From positions 1 to 27,465 of the forward strand of contig URMC01000014.1 in assembly GCA_900548735.1 (NCBI GenBank): DNA of 27,465 nucleotides. The letters run 5' to 3'. The position numbers were made by a program, and so were the translations under genes. Under the pieces are notes generated by a model. The model made no database searches. It worked only from the letters and a program-made list of their open reading frames with translations, and was not told the DNA's origin. Of the stretch, positions 19,657-25,658 are shown piece after piece. This DNA comes from an uncultured Eubacteriales bacterium. GTDB lineage: Bacteria > Bacillota > Clostridia > Oscillospirales > CAG-272. The first letter of the stretch is position 1. Every line of letters starts with the position of its first letter.

Positions 19657-19703
19657 AAGGCGGTTGTTGCCGCAACATGGCAACAACCGCCTTATTATTT
19701 TTT
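19657..19703 (+). terminator. Intrinsic terminator of the FAD oxidoreductase gene
   Basis: A 15-bp perfect stem (19657-19671 with 19679-19693, 7-base loop) is followed by ATTATTTTTT. Confidence 0.93.
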
Positions 19704-19717
19704 CACTCGCTTCGTGC

Positions 19718-19736
19718 GGGCGACCATTGGTCGCCC
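19718..19736. repeat. GGGCGACC/GGTCGCCC hairpin element
   Basis: A palindrome with arms GGGCGACCA and TGGTCGCCC is followed by CCT. The same GGGCGACC...GGTCGCCCCT core recurs with a longer stem at 21525-21552. It lies in the 237-base non-coding gap between the oxidoreductase and the lipoprotein gene, which otherwise holds only the terminator and a promoter. It looks like a copy of a dispersed intergenic element. Confidence 0.55.
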
Positions 19737-19800
19737 CTATGAAAACTCCGCATACTTCCCCAAATCTTTCTATCCATATGCACAAAGTAAGAATTTTATG

Positions 19801-19845
19801 TTGACAAAAAGTAAATTGCGTGATATATTATGTATTAATAATACA
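19801..19845 (+). promoter_or_regulatory. Promoter of the repeat lipoprotein with start-site palindrome
   Basis: TTGACA (19801-19806) and TATATT (19824-19829) have a 17-base spacer, close to consensus. A perfect palindrome TGTATT-AAT-AATACA (19831-19845) covers the expected transcription start and could be an operator or a short 5' stem. Confidence 0.88.
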
Positions 19846-19861
19846 CCAAGGAGGAAAAATT

Positions 19862-21226
19862 ATGAAAAAACGGGTTTTCCTTTTCGTCTTATCGTGCCTG
19901 TTGCTATCCGCTATGGCGCTTGCCTTTTCCGCGTGCGGAAAGGTGGAATGCACCGTCAGTTTTATGGTGGATGATGCCGTTTACGCCACCATCACAACCG
20001 ACGGCAAAGAGGCATTAAAAATGCCGGGCGATCCCGCCAAAGAGGGGCTGGTGTTTGACGGCTGGTATTGGGATAAAGATTCTTGGCAAAAGCCTTTTAC
20101 CGCCGGTTCTCTTTTGGACGCGCCGCTTTCGGAAACTCTTACGGTTTACGCAAGATTCAAAGAAAAACCGCTTTCCGGAACGGAAATTTCCGCACCGGGA
20201 TATACAGTGGACGGTAAATCCTACTCCGTTTCCGTACCAAGCACAACCGAACAATATTCTTTTATTGATGTCATCCATACCGCAAACGATGCTGATTTTA
20301 CGGTTTGCACAGATATGGAATGTACCAATCAAATCCCCAGTAAAACCACGCAACTGGTGCGCGGAGATAACGTTTTCTACATTTTGGTGACTAACGGGAA
20401 ACTGGTGGATGTTTACACCTTTACCGTGCGCCGCCGTCCGGTATATACTGTATCTTTTCAAACAAACGGCTCCGCTATTCCATCGCAGGATGTAGAAGAA
20501 GGCTGTTTTGCCACAATGCCAACGCAACCCACCCGCGAGGGTTATGTTTTTGCCAAATGGGCATTTGATTTTTCTACACCGATTACAGATAATACTGTGA
20601 TTACCGCTGTATGGGCTGGCGACACCTATATCATCACGCTGGACGCGGCAGGCGGAAATGTTTCCGAAACCATGCAAACGGTCACATTTGATGCCGAGGT
20701 TAATCTCCCCGTGCCCACAAAAGAATCCTACCAATTTCTCGGCTGGTATTACGGAGAAACAATGATTGAGGGCACTTGGCGCATTGCTTCGAATGTTACA
20801 CTGACGGCAAGATGGCTTTCTTGTTTCAAGATCACATCTGGCGGAACTATCACCGGGCTAACAGAATACGGCAAAACGTTGACCCATCTCGTTATTACTC
20901 ACGAGGTAGACGGTATCGCCGTCACGAGCATCGGAAATTCTGCGTTCTACCAATGCACGAACCTGACGAGTGTCACCATCGGCAACAGCGTCACGAGCAT
21001 CGGGGGGCATGCGTTCTCCGGCTGCACGAGTCTGACAAGTGTTACCATCGGCAACAGTGTCACAAGCATCGGGAGTTATGCGTTCTACGAATGCACGCGC
21101 CTGAAGAACATTACCTTCCAAGGCACAATGGCACAGTGGAATCAAATCAGCAAGGGCTATTACTGGAATTACTACACCGGCAATTACACTGTTCACTGCA
21201 CTGACGGAGATGTTGCGAAACAATAA
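19862..21226 (+). CDS. Surface lipoprotein with InlB-type and BspA leucine-rich repeats
   Basis: Secreted, lipid-anchored protein of 454 residues. The signal peptide ends in a lipobox (AFSAC, Cys25). Domains in order: an InlB/Listeria-Bacteroides-type repeat (about 30-99, GLVFDGWYWD), a cadherin-like beta-sandwich (about 100-193), two more InlB-type repeats (about 194-255 and 255-325, YVFAKWAF and YQFLGWYY), then BspA-type leucine-rich repeats (about 355-423) with 23-residue units of the form TSIGNSAFYQCTNLTSVTIGNSV. AAGGAGG lies 7 bases before the ATG. A binding or adhesion role on the cell surface is the usual inference for such proteins; no enzymatic domain is seen. Monocistronic. Confidence 0.88.
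   Translation: MKKRVFLFVLSCLLLSAMALAFSACGKVECTVSFMVDDAVYATITTDGKEALKMPGDPAKEGLVFDGWYWDKDSWQKPFTAGSLLDAPLSETLTVYARFKEKPLSGTEISAPGYTVDGKSYSVSVPSTTEQYSFIDVIHTANDADFTVCTDMECTNQIPSKTTQLVRGDNVFYILVTNGKLVDVYTFTVRRRPVYTVSFQTNGSAIPSQDVEEGCFATMPTQPTREGYVFAKWAFDFSTPITDNTVITAVWAGDTYIITLDAAGGNVSETMQTVTFDAEVNLPVPTKESYQFLGWYYGETMIEGTWRIASNVTLTARWLSCFKITSGGTITGLTEYGKTLTHLVITHEVDGIAVTSIGNSAFYQCTNLTSVTIGNSVTSIGGHAFSGCTSLTSVTIGNSVTSIGSYAFYECTRLKNITFQGTMAQWNQISKGYYWNYYTGNYTVHCTDGDVAKQ
20924..21130 (+). repeat. Three tandem 69-bp repeats encoding BspA leucine-rich units
   Basis: Units start at 20924, 20993 and 21062, each beginning with an ACRAGCATCGG-type sequence and encoding 23 residues. The DNA between units 1 and 2 is nearly identical over CACCATCGGCAACAGYGTCAC, which points to recent duplication and the potential for unit-number change. 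The third unit diverges in its second half. Confidence 0.85.
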
Positions 21227-21448
21227 AAATTCATTCCATCCCCCGCCGCGGCAATGCCGCAGCAGGGGCGTTTGATTGGATTATTATGCTATCAGGCGGG
21301 AGGGGCGCCCCCTTCCCTGCGGGAGTTTATTGCGGGATGAGAGAAAAGCCGGTAGGGGGCGCCTCGATGCTCCGGTGGCGGGGTGCTTTTAGGCAAATAC
21401 GGATAGGTTCAAAACAACATCGGTACCTTTGTTGTGCGGGCTCCTTTC

Positions 21449-21485
21449 GTCACGCTTCGCGTGACACCTTCCTCCCGGAGGAAGG
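21449..21485. repeat. Pair of adjacent perfect hairpins, REP-like
   Basis: GTCACGC-TTC-GCGTGAC (7-bp stem) is separated by one base from CCTTCCTCC-C-GGAGGAAGG (9-bp stem). Back-to-back palindromes of this type are typical of repetitive extragenic elements rather than of terminators; no T-run follows beyond CTTTT. Confidence 0.55.
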
Positions 21486-21524
21486 CTTTTAGGGGCGCGG
21501 GGTGGAGGTATTGTAACGTAAAAC

Positions 21525-21550
21525 GGGCGACCCGCTTTTGCGGGTCGCCC
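21525..21550 (-). terminator. Hairpin after the TerB-like gene, possible terminator
   Basis: An 11-bp perfect stem with a TTTT loop (GGGCGACCCGC arms) lies 15 bases past the stop of the TerB-like gene and is followed on the minus strand by GTTTTACG. It probably terminates that gene. It shares its core with the hairpin at 19718. Confidence 0.6.
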
Positions 21551-21565
21551 CTGTTGTTTTGGATT

Positions 21566-22021
21566 TTAAGCCTTGCAGAGTTTGCGGATGTAATTGCGCT
21601 CGCGGAGGGAAATTTTGCCGTCTACGGTTACCACGCACAGGCAAAGGGCGATGACATCCTCGCGCAACGTCTCGTCCGCCAGGGCGAGGAAAGACAGCAT
21701 TTCCTGCGTGTATTCCTTTACGGCTTCCCTGCCCTCGCGGTCTTTGCGGAAGGAATTTTTGATACTGTCAAAATCAAAGTCATCCCCAAACACGTGAACC
21801 AGCGCCGGGTACATAAGCAGGTATTCCTGCTCATTCACCCGCCCGTCCGCCACCACGGAGCCGAGAATAAAGCCCGCCAGCGCGTGCACGGGGTCAACGC
21901 CCGGCAGTTCCAAGAGTTTTAGTTTGGCTAAAATCTTAACGGATTTCCCCGTCAGCATCACGCCGCGCTCCGGCGCGGAAAGGTTTTCGTATTCCTTACA
22001 CAGTTTTGCAAATTCAAACAT
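21566..22021 (-). CDS. TerB-like helical protein (tellurite-resistance TerB family fold)
   Basis: A 151-residue, probably cytoplasmic helical protein. It contains two TerB-type acidic metal-binding motifs: ADGRVNEQE at about 58-66 and VDGKISLRE at about 133-141, each following a small hydrophobic helix. No membrane segment or signal is present. AAAGGAG lies 9 bases before the ATG. No other ter gene is nearby, so a tellurite phenotype should not be assumed; stand-alone TerB-like proteins have unknown roles. Its start is only 20 bases downstream of the stop of the collapsed ABC exporter locus on the same strand, with no terminator between, so it is probably transcribed from that locus's promoter. 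Confidence 0.75.
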   Translation of the reverse strand: MFEFAKLCKEYENLSAPERGVMLTGKSVKILAKLKLLELPGVDPVHALAGFILGSVVADGRVNEQEYLLMYPALVHVFGDDFDFDSIKNSFRKDREGREAVKEYTQEMLSFLALADETLREDVIALCLCVVTVDGKISLRERNYIRKLCKA

Positions 22022-22041
22022 TTTTCTTTCTCCTTTTCGCC

Positions 22042-22252
22042 TTACAGTGGCAAATCTTTTTTTGTAAACCGCACGGAGCCCACGATATAGCCGGTCAGCC
22101 CCAGCACGGCGAGAATCGCAAATTTCCAGATGAAGGCGTTGGTGCCGTCCATAATGGAAATGACGTCAAACAACGTGATGATGGCTGACATCAAACACTC
22201 CACGGCCGGAGCCGTAATCCTTTGTCAGGTGCTCCACTTCAATCGTGTGCAT
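22042..22252 (-). pseudogene. Collapsed ABC exporter operon: ATPase start fused to permease end
   Basis: On the minus strand AGGAGG and an ATG (22250-22252) open a frame MHTIEVEHLTKDYGSGRGV that continues FDVS, the typical start of an ABC-2-type export ATPase before its Walker A. After about 23 codons it shifts to a dead end (HHHVV, stop at 22166). In another frame the DNA from about 22185 to 22042 reads as the end of an ABC-2 permease: AIITLFDVISIMDGTNAF, then a hydrophobic last helix WKFAILAVLGLTGYIVGSV, ending RFTKKDLPL and stop. The Walker motifs, the rest of the ATPase and most of the permease are missing. A single large internal deletion at about 22184-22192 explains this. The intact divergent TetR gene is the presumed former regulator. 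Confidence 0.82.
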
Positions 22253-22284
22253 ATTTTTCCTCCTGTTCCGTGTTTTTTGACTGA

Positions 22285-22378
22285 ACACTGTTGACATTTT
22301 TACAATGTTGAATTATAATGATTTTGCAAGAAAATGAAAAGGGCAAAAACATTGCCAGTGTCAAAATATAAACACTGT
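22285..22378. promoter_or_regulatory. Divergent control region of tetR and the collapsed ABC locus
   Basis: A perfect TATAAT (minus strand, complement of 22312-22317) serves the ABC/TerB side, with only a weak -35. The motif ACACTGT occurs at 22285-22291 and 22372-22378, and its complement as CAGTGT at 22356-22361. The last two form an inverted repeat CAGTGT-N10-ACACTG (22356-22377), a plausible TetR operator that would also cover the regulator's own promoter. The operator role is inference. Confidence 0.5.
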
Positions 22379-22404
22379 AAATAAAACTGTAAAAAAGGAA
22401 CGCT

Positions 22405-22989
22405 ATGAAAGCAAAAAATCTGAACAATTCCTCCCGTAAGACCAACCGCCTGATCAAAAACGTATTTGCCGAAATGCTGTCGGAATATAAGGAAATCTCC
22501 CGCATTTCGGTCAGTGAGCTGTGTGCCAGAGCCGAAATCAGCCGCGGTACGTTCTATTCTCATTACGATGATATTTACGGCGTTGCCGAGGACTATGAAA
22601 ACGAATTGATTGACCACTTTTTCGACAATGCCAAGTTGCTGACCCCCACCAATGTGGAACAGTTTATCGATATTTTCTTTCAATACATCCGCGAAAACGA
22701 CGAAAACTATAAACTGCTTTGCCGCTCCAACGAGTTTATATTTACGGCAAAAAAGCTGACCACGATTGCCACCAACAAATTTCTGGAACTTTGCCACCAC
22801 AACGCTCTTGTTAAAAATAAAGAATATATTGATCTGGATATTGCCGTGTTTATTGACGGGATTCTTTGCGAATACGTCAAGTATTGTCGCGGGCTTTCCG
22901 CCGTGAAGCTGGACGACCTGTATGCCTTTACCAAACAATGGCTCAAGGACTTTGCAAAAAGGCGGCTCTCTCCCCCGGAGGAAAAATAA
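22405..22989 (+). CDS. TetR/AcrR-family transcriptional regulator
   Basis: Repressor-type regulator of 194 residues. The N-terminal helix-turn-helix is at about 33-57 (ISVSELCARAEISRGTFYSHYDDIYGV), the characteristic TetR recognition helix region. The C-terminal helical half is the ligand/dimer domain, of the kind seen in many clostridial regulators next to ABC exporters. AAAGGA lies 5 bases before the ATG. The gene looks more A+T-rich than the housekeeping genes in this window. It is divergent from the ABC exporter remnant, which was probably its target; TerB may be its only remaining downstream gene. The ligand is unknown. Confidence 0.9.
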   Translation: MKAKNLNNSSRKTNRLIKNVFAEMLSEYKEISRISVSELCARAEISRGTFYSHYDDIYGVAEDYENELIDHFFDNAKLLTPTNVEQFIDIFFQYIRENDENYKLLCRSNEFIFTAKKLTTIATNKFLELCHHNALVKNKEYIDLDIAVFIDGILCEYVKYCRGLSAVKLDDLYAFTKQWLKDFAKRRLSPPEEK

Positions 22990-23034
22990 AAAAGCACCCC
23001 GCAGTTGCCAAAGCAACTGCGGAGTGTTTTTTTT
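22989..23034. terminator. Bidirectional terminator between tetR and the MBL lipoprotein
   Basis: A 14-bp stem with one mismatch (22995-23008 with 23013-23026, loop CAAA) is followed by T8 on the plus strand and preceded by A6, giving T6 on the minus strand. It serves the two convergent genes. Confidence 0.93.
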
Positions 23035-23040
23035 ATCCGG

Positions 23041-25605
23041 TTAATAGAGATCTTCGCCTTTGTCAACAATGGTCGTGCTGACCGCCCCGGAGGCGATCAG
23101 ATCGGCAAGCGTGGTGCCGGGGTTTGCAATATATCTGAAATCCAGCGTATAGTTTTCCGTGTCTGCAACCAAAATGACCCAGCGACTTCCGTTGTTCTTT
23201 TTAATCCAACGGTCAATCGCTTTATAATTATAGTTTTTCCCGTTTGCCGGGACACTGGAATTGCCGTTATTGGTCTGGTTACGGTATGCGGAATTGGACG
23301 CCGGCCAGAGCAGAATATCGGCATCCACAATATCATACAGTTCTTGCGAACACCCTTGCCAGCCATGGTGCGCCACCTGCAACACATCGCTCTTGAGAAA
23401 CGCGGAAGCTGATTTGGTGCCGCCGTACATCGTCTGCATGGCAAGATCACCCTGATAGTGCAGGTCACCCAAGAACATCACGGTTTTCTCGTTAGGCAGG
23501 TAATTCAGGCTTCCGTCACTGTTCTGCCCGGTACTGCGCCGCATATGAAAACGCGTAACCATAGAGGTGTTATTGAAGTATGCAATCGGCAGAGGGAAAA
23601 GATCCTCCTGCGTGTACAGCACCTCAATCATCACGTTGCGCACGTAAATATTCTGCCCGGTATGTGCTTCCACCACTTTGAAGGGCGACTTGCAGGCATC
23701 CGCCAGCGTCAGCAGGTTGTTGATGCTGTAAGTGCCGGGATTGTAGGTGTTATAAATGCTGCCCGCAGAGCCGAGATTGCAGATGTACTGCTCAATTTTC
23801 ACACGGGAGTTTTCCGCCTGACAATAAGTCTTGCAGAACACGGTAAAGTTTGCCCAGTGATCCCAGTGCTGGTGCGTCAGCATCCATGCGGCAATGGTGA
23901 TCGGCTGATCCACCGTCGGTGCATGCCCGAAAATCCCCTGATACAGATCCGAAAGGATGCGGTACAGGCGGATGTGATCATTGACGTTTTGACCGTTTTG
24001 TTTATCCCCGCCGCCGTCAAAGATGATAAAACTACCGTCCTCCAGTGTGACGATATAACACATCCCGAACGTGCCGGTGCTGTATGCCAGCCGCATCTGT
24101 GTGACTGTGGTTTCCGTGACCTTCTTATAGGTCTGCTCTTCGGTGTTTGGCAGATTGATGTTTTCCAGCTTGGCGCTGACAATGCGGACATTGCCCTCTG
24201 TGGCGTTGGTGGCAACATAATAAGCGTGCACCATATTCCCGTTGCCGGTATAAGTGCGGTAATAGTTTTTACGGTTGGTCTCGCTGTTGGTGACCTCGTT
24301 GGAGGCGACCCGCTGATACCCTGCTTTTTCCAGGGTGGTCAGATACGCCTCATAATCCTGAGACGAAACCTTTTCAAAATACTCAAGAAGCGTACCGCTG
24401 GCGGTTGTTTTTGCCAGCGTGCCGGAGCCGGATGTCTCGGAGCCGGCAAAATTCCCTGCCGTAAACTGCGGCACGTCGCCCGCAAAAGAGCCGTAGGTCT
24501 CTTTGATGACCTGCTGAATCGGCAGGCGAATCGCCCCGGTTTCATACTCCTTGCACAGCGTTGCCGTCTCCAGAAGAAAATCCACCGCAGCCATAACGGT
24601 AGCCGTTGTCCAGCCGAAAACGGCAATCTCGGTTGCACTGCAAAGGATCCCATATTCGGTGCGGGCAAGGTTTTCCTTCAGCTCCGCAGTAGTATCCCGG
24701 TTTGTCTCACCGAAGAGAATCTCGGTTGTATGATTTGCGTCGTCGGCATCCGTGTAAAACGGAATGATGTCATTGAGGTTCTGTAAAATGTCGGGCAGTT
24801 TTTTCTTCAGCTCCTCATAATTTTCCTTGTACCGGTTGTAATAAGGATAAAGAATGTTTGCAGGGATCCGATCTACGCTTTTGCCGCTGATTGCCCCTGC
24901 CGTTTCGGTAAACTTATCGCCTTGCCCGGTCAGGGCGATCAGCTGGTTGCGGAACACAAACGCTTTATCATACAGATAATCGTTACCCGTATAGGTCGAA
25001 TCCGTTCCGTACTGCGGCTTGCAGTCATGATCCAGCTTATCACTGCAAACCACGGAAAGTATGGGAGTGACGGTTCCGCCATAAAAATAAACCGTATTGA
25101 CTGTTTTCTTTACAAGATAATCTTTCTCGATCTCGGTAACGCCTTCGGTCAGTTTGTCACCCTTGAGCAAATTTTTCAGAAAATACTCCATTCCCTGCAA
25201 AACCATGAAGTCACTGCTACCGTTGATAACGATTTTATTGCCGATGCGGGCAACCACATAGCCGGGGCGCGTGCCGATATTCTCCAACGCCGCGGCGGAT
25301 TGCACGCGGCTGGTACGCCCCAGCACGATCTCAAAATCCTCATTATCCACATCCTTACGGTCCATATCCGTGTTTTTCAGCAGTCGGACCCCGGTTGCAG
25401 CTTTAATCACGGACTGAAATTGCGCGATTTTTTCTTCCATCAAAGAAGAAAAATAGCGGGATACCACAATTTTATAATCCGAAAGCTGAACCTGATTTTC
25501 CCCCAACCCATCGGTTGGTGTATCATCCTTGCCGAACAAGCCGGAGCAGGAGCTCAGTAATAAAATCAATGCCAACGCAAACGCCAGCAAACGCAGTTTT
25601 TTCAT
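23041..25605 (-). CDS. Secreted lipoprotein with duplicated GxTNR modules and ComEC-like metallo-beta-lactamase domain
   Basis: An 854-residue lipid-anchored extracellular protein. The signal peptide ends in a lipobox (LLSSC, Cys20). Residues about 40-150 and 295-350 are related modules built around EIVLGRTSR and EILFGETNR, each followed by a beta hairpin and helix, resembling N-domains of glycan-active enzymes such as alpha-glucuronidases. A small alpha/beta domain follows (about 425-485), then the metallo-beta-lactamase domain (about 505-800). Metal ligands are present: THQHWDH (H578, H580, D582, H583), FLGD (D714) and AHHG (H746, H747), in the order found in ComEC/Rec2. AGGAGG precedes two adjacent ATGs; the second gives better spacing. 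It is 53 bases downstream of a paralogue, likely co-transcribed. Substrate unknown. Confidence 0.85.
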   Translation of the reverse strand: MKKLRLLAFALALILLLSSCSGLFGKDDTPTDGLGENQVQLSDYKIVVSRYFSSLMEEKIAQFQSVIKAATGVRLLKNTDMDRKDVDNEDFEIVLGRTSRVQSAAALENIGTRPGYVVARIGNKIVINGSSDFMVLQGMEYFLKNLLKGDKLTEGVTEIEKDYLVKKTVNTVYFYGGTVTPILSVVCSDKLDHDCKPQYGTDSTYTGNDYLYDKAFVFRNQLIALTGQGDKFTETAGAISGKSVDRIPANILYPYYNRYKENYEELKKKLPDILQNLNDIIPFYTDADDANHTTEILFGETNRDTTAELKENLARTEYGILCSATEIAVFGWTTATVMAAVDFLLETATLCKEYETGAIRLPIQQVIKETYGSFAGDVPQFTAGNFAGSETSGSGTLAKTTASGTLLEYFEKVSSQDYEAYLTTLEKAGYQRVASNEVTNSETNRKNYYRTYTGNGNMVHAYYVATNATEGNVRIVSAKLENINLPNTEEQTYKKVTETTVTQMRLAYSTGTFGMCYIVTLEDGSFIIFDGGGDKQNGQNVNDHIRLYRILSDLYQGIFGHAPTVDQPITIAAWMLTHQHWDHWANFTVFCKTYCQAENSRVKIEQYICNLGSAGSIYNTYNPGTYSINNLLTLADACKSPFKVVEAHTGQNIYVRNVMIEVLYTQEDLFPLPIAYFNNTSMVTRFHMRRSTGQNSDGSLNYLPNEKTVMFLGDLHYQGDLAMQTMYGGTKSASAFLKSDVLQVAHHGWQGCSQELYDIVDADILLWPASNSAYRNQTNNGNSSVPANGKNYNYKAIDRWIKKNNGSRWVILVADTENYTLDFRYIANPGTTLADLIASGAVSTTIVDKGEDLY

Positions 25606-25625
25606 CATTTCCTCCGTAACTTGAT

Positions 25626-25654
25626 TTTGCCACGCCGGAAACCGGCGTGGCAAA
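25626..25654. other. Intercistronic hairpin between the two MBL genes
   Basis: A 13-bp perfect stem (25626-25638 with 25642-25654, loop AAA) lies just 4 bases after the stop of the upstream MBL gene. In the direction of transcription (minus) it is followed by ATCAAG, not a T-run, so it should not terminate efficiently. An mRNA-stabilising or processing role that sets unequal expression is possible. Confidence 0.6.
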
Positions 25655-25658
25655 GGGT

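Larger units (their letters stand above)
21227..21565. other. Non-coding stretch with several hairpins (no gene seen)
   Basis: This 339-base gap between convergent genes holds no credible coding sequence. It contains a GC-rich imperfect hairpin just after the lipoprotein stop (21241-21268), a GTCACGC-TTC-GCGTGAC hairpin (21449-21465), a directly adjacent CCTTCCTCC-C-GGAGGAAGG hairpin (21467-21485), and the GGGCGACCCGC hairpin at 21525. Composition is G-rich on the plus strand and unlike the flanking genes. The chain of short perfect palindromes resembles dispersed intergenic elements common in gut Clostridia, but copy number cannot be checked here. Confidence 0.6.

Noticed and set aside
19567..19782. 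Short direct repeat TCCATATGCA at the end of the FAD gene and before the lipoprotein promoter
   Set aside because: Only about ten bases are shared, with no terminal inverted repeats or transposase between; chance is sufficient.
21286..21492. 68-codon plus-strand frame in the gap after the repeat lipoprotein
   Set aside because: Rich in Gly/Arg/Pro, no ribosome site, and it covers the palindromic repeat elements; treated as non-coding.
21566..22021. Tellurite-resistance operon
   Set aside because: Only a single TerB-like protein is present, without terA, terC, terD or terZ, so the phenotype is not supported.
23458..24786. 442-codon plus-strand frame over the MBL lipoprotein
   Set aside because: Mirror frame of a gene with lipobox and complete metal-ligand motifs; no initiation signal.
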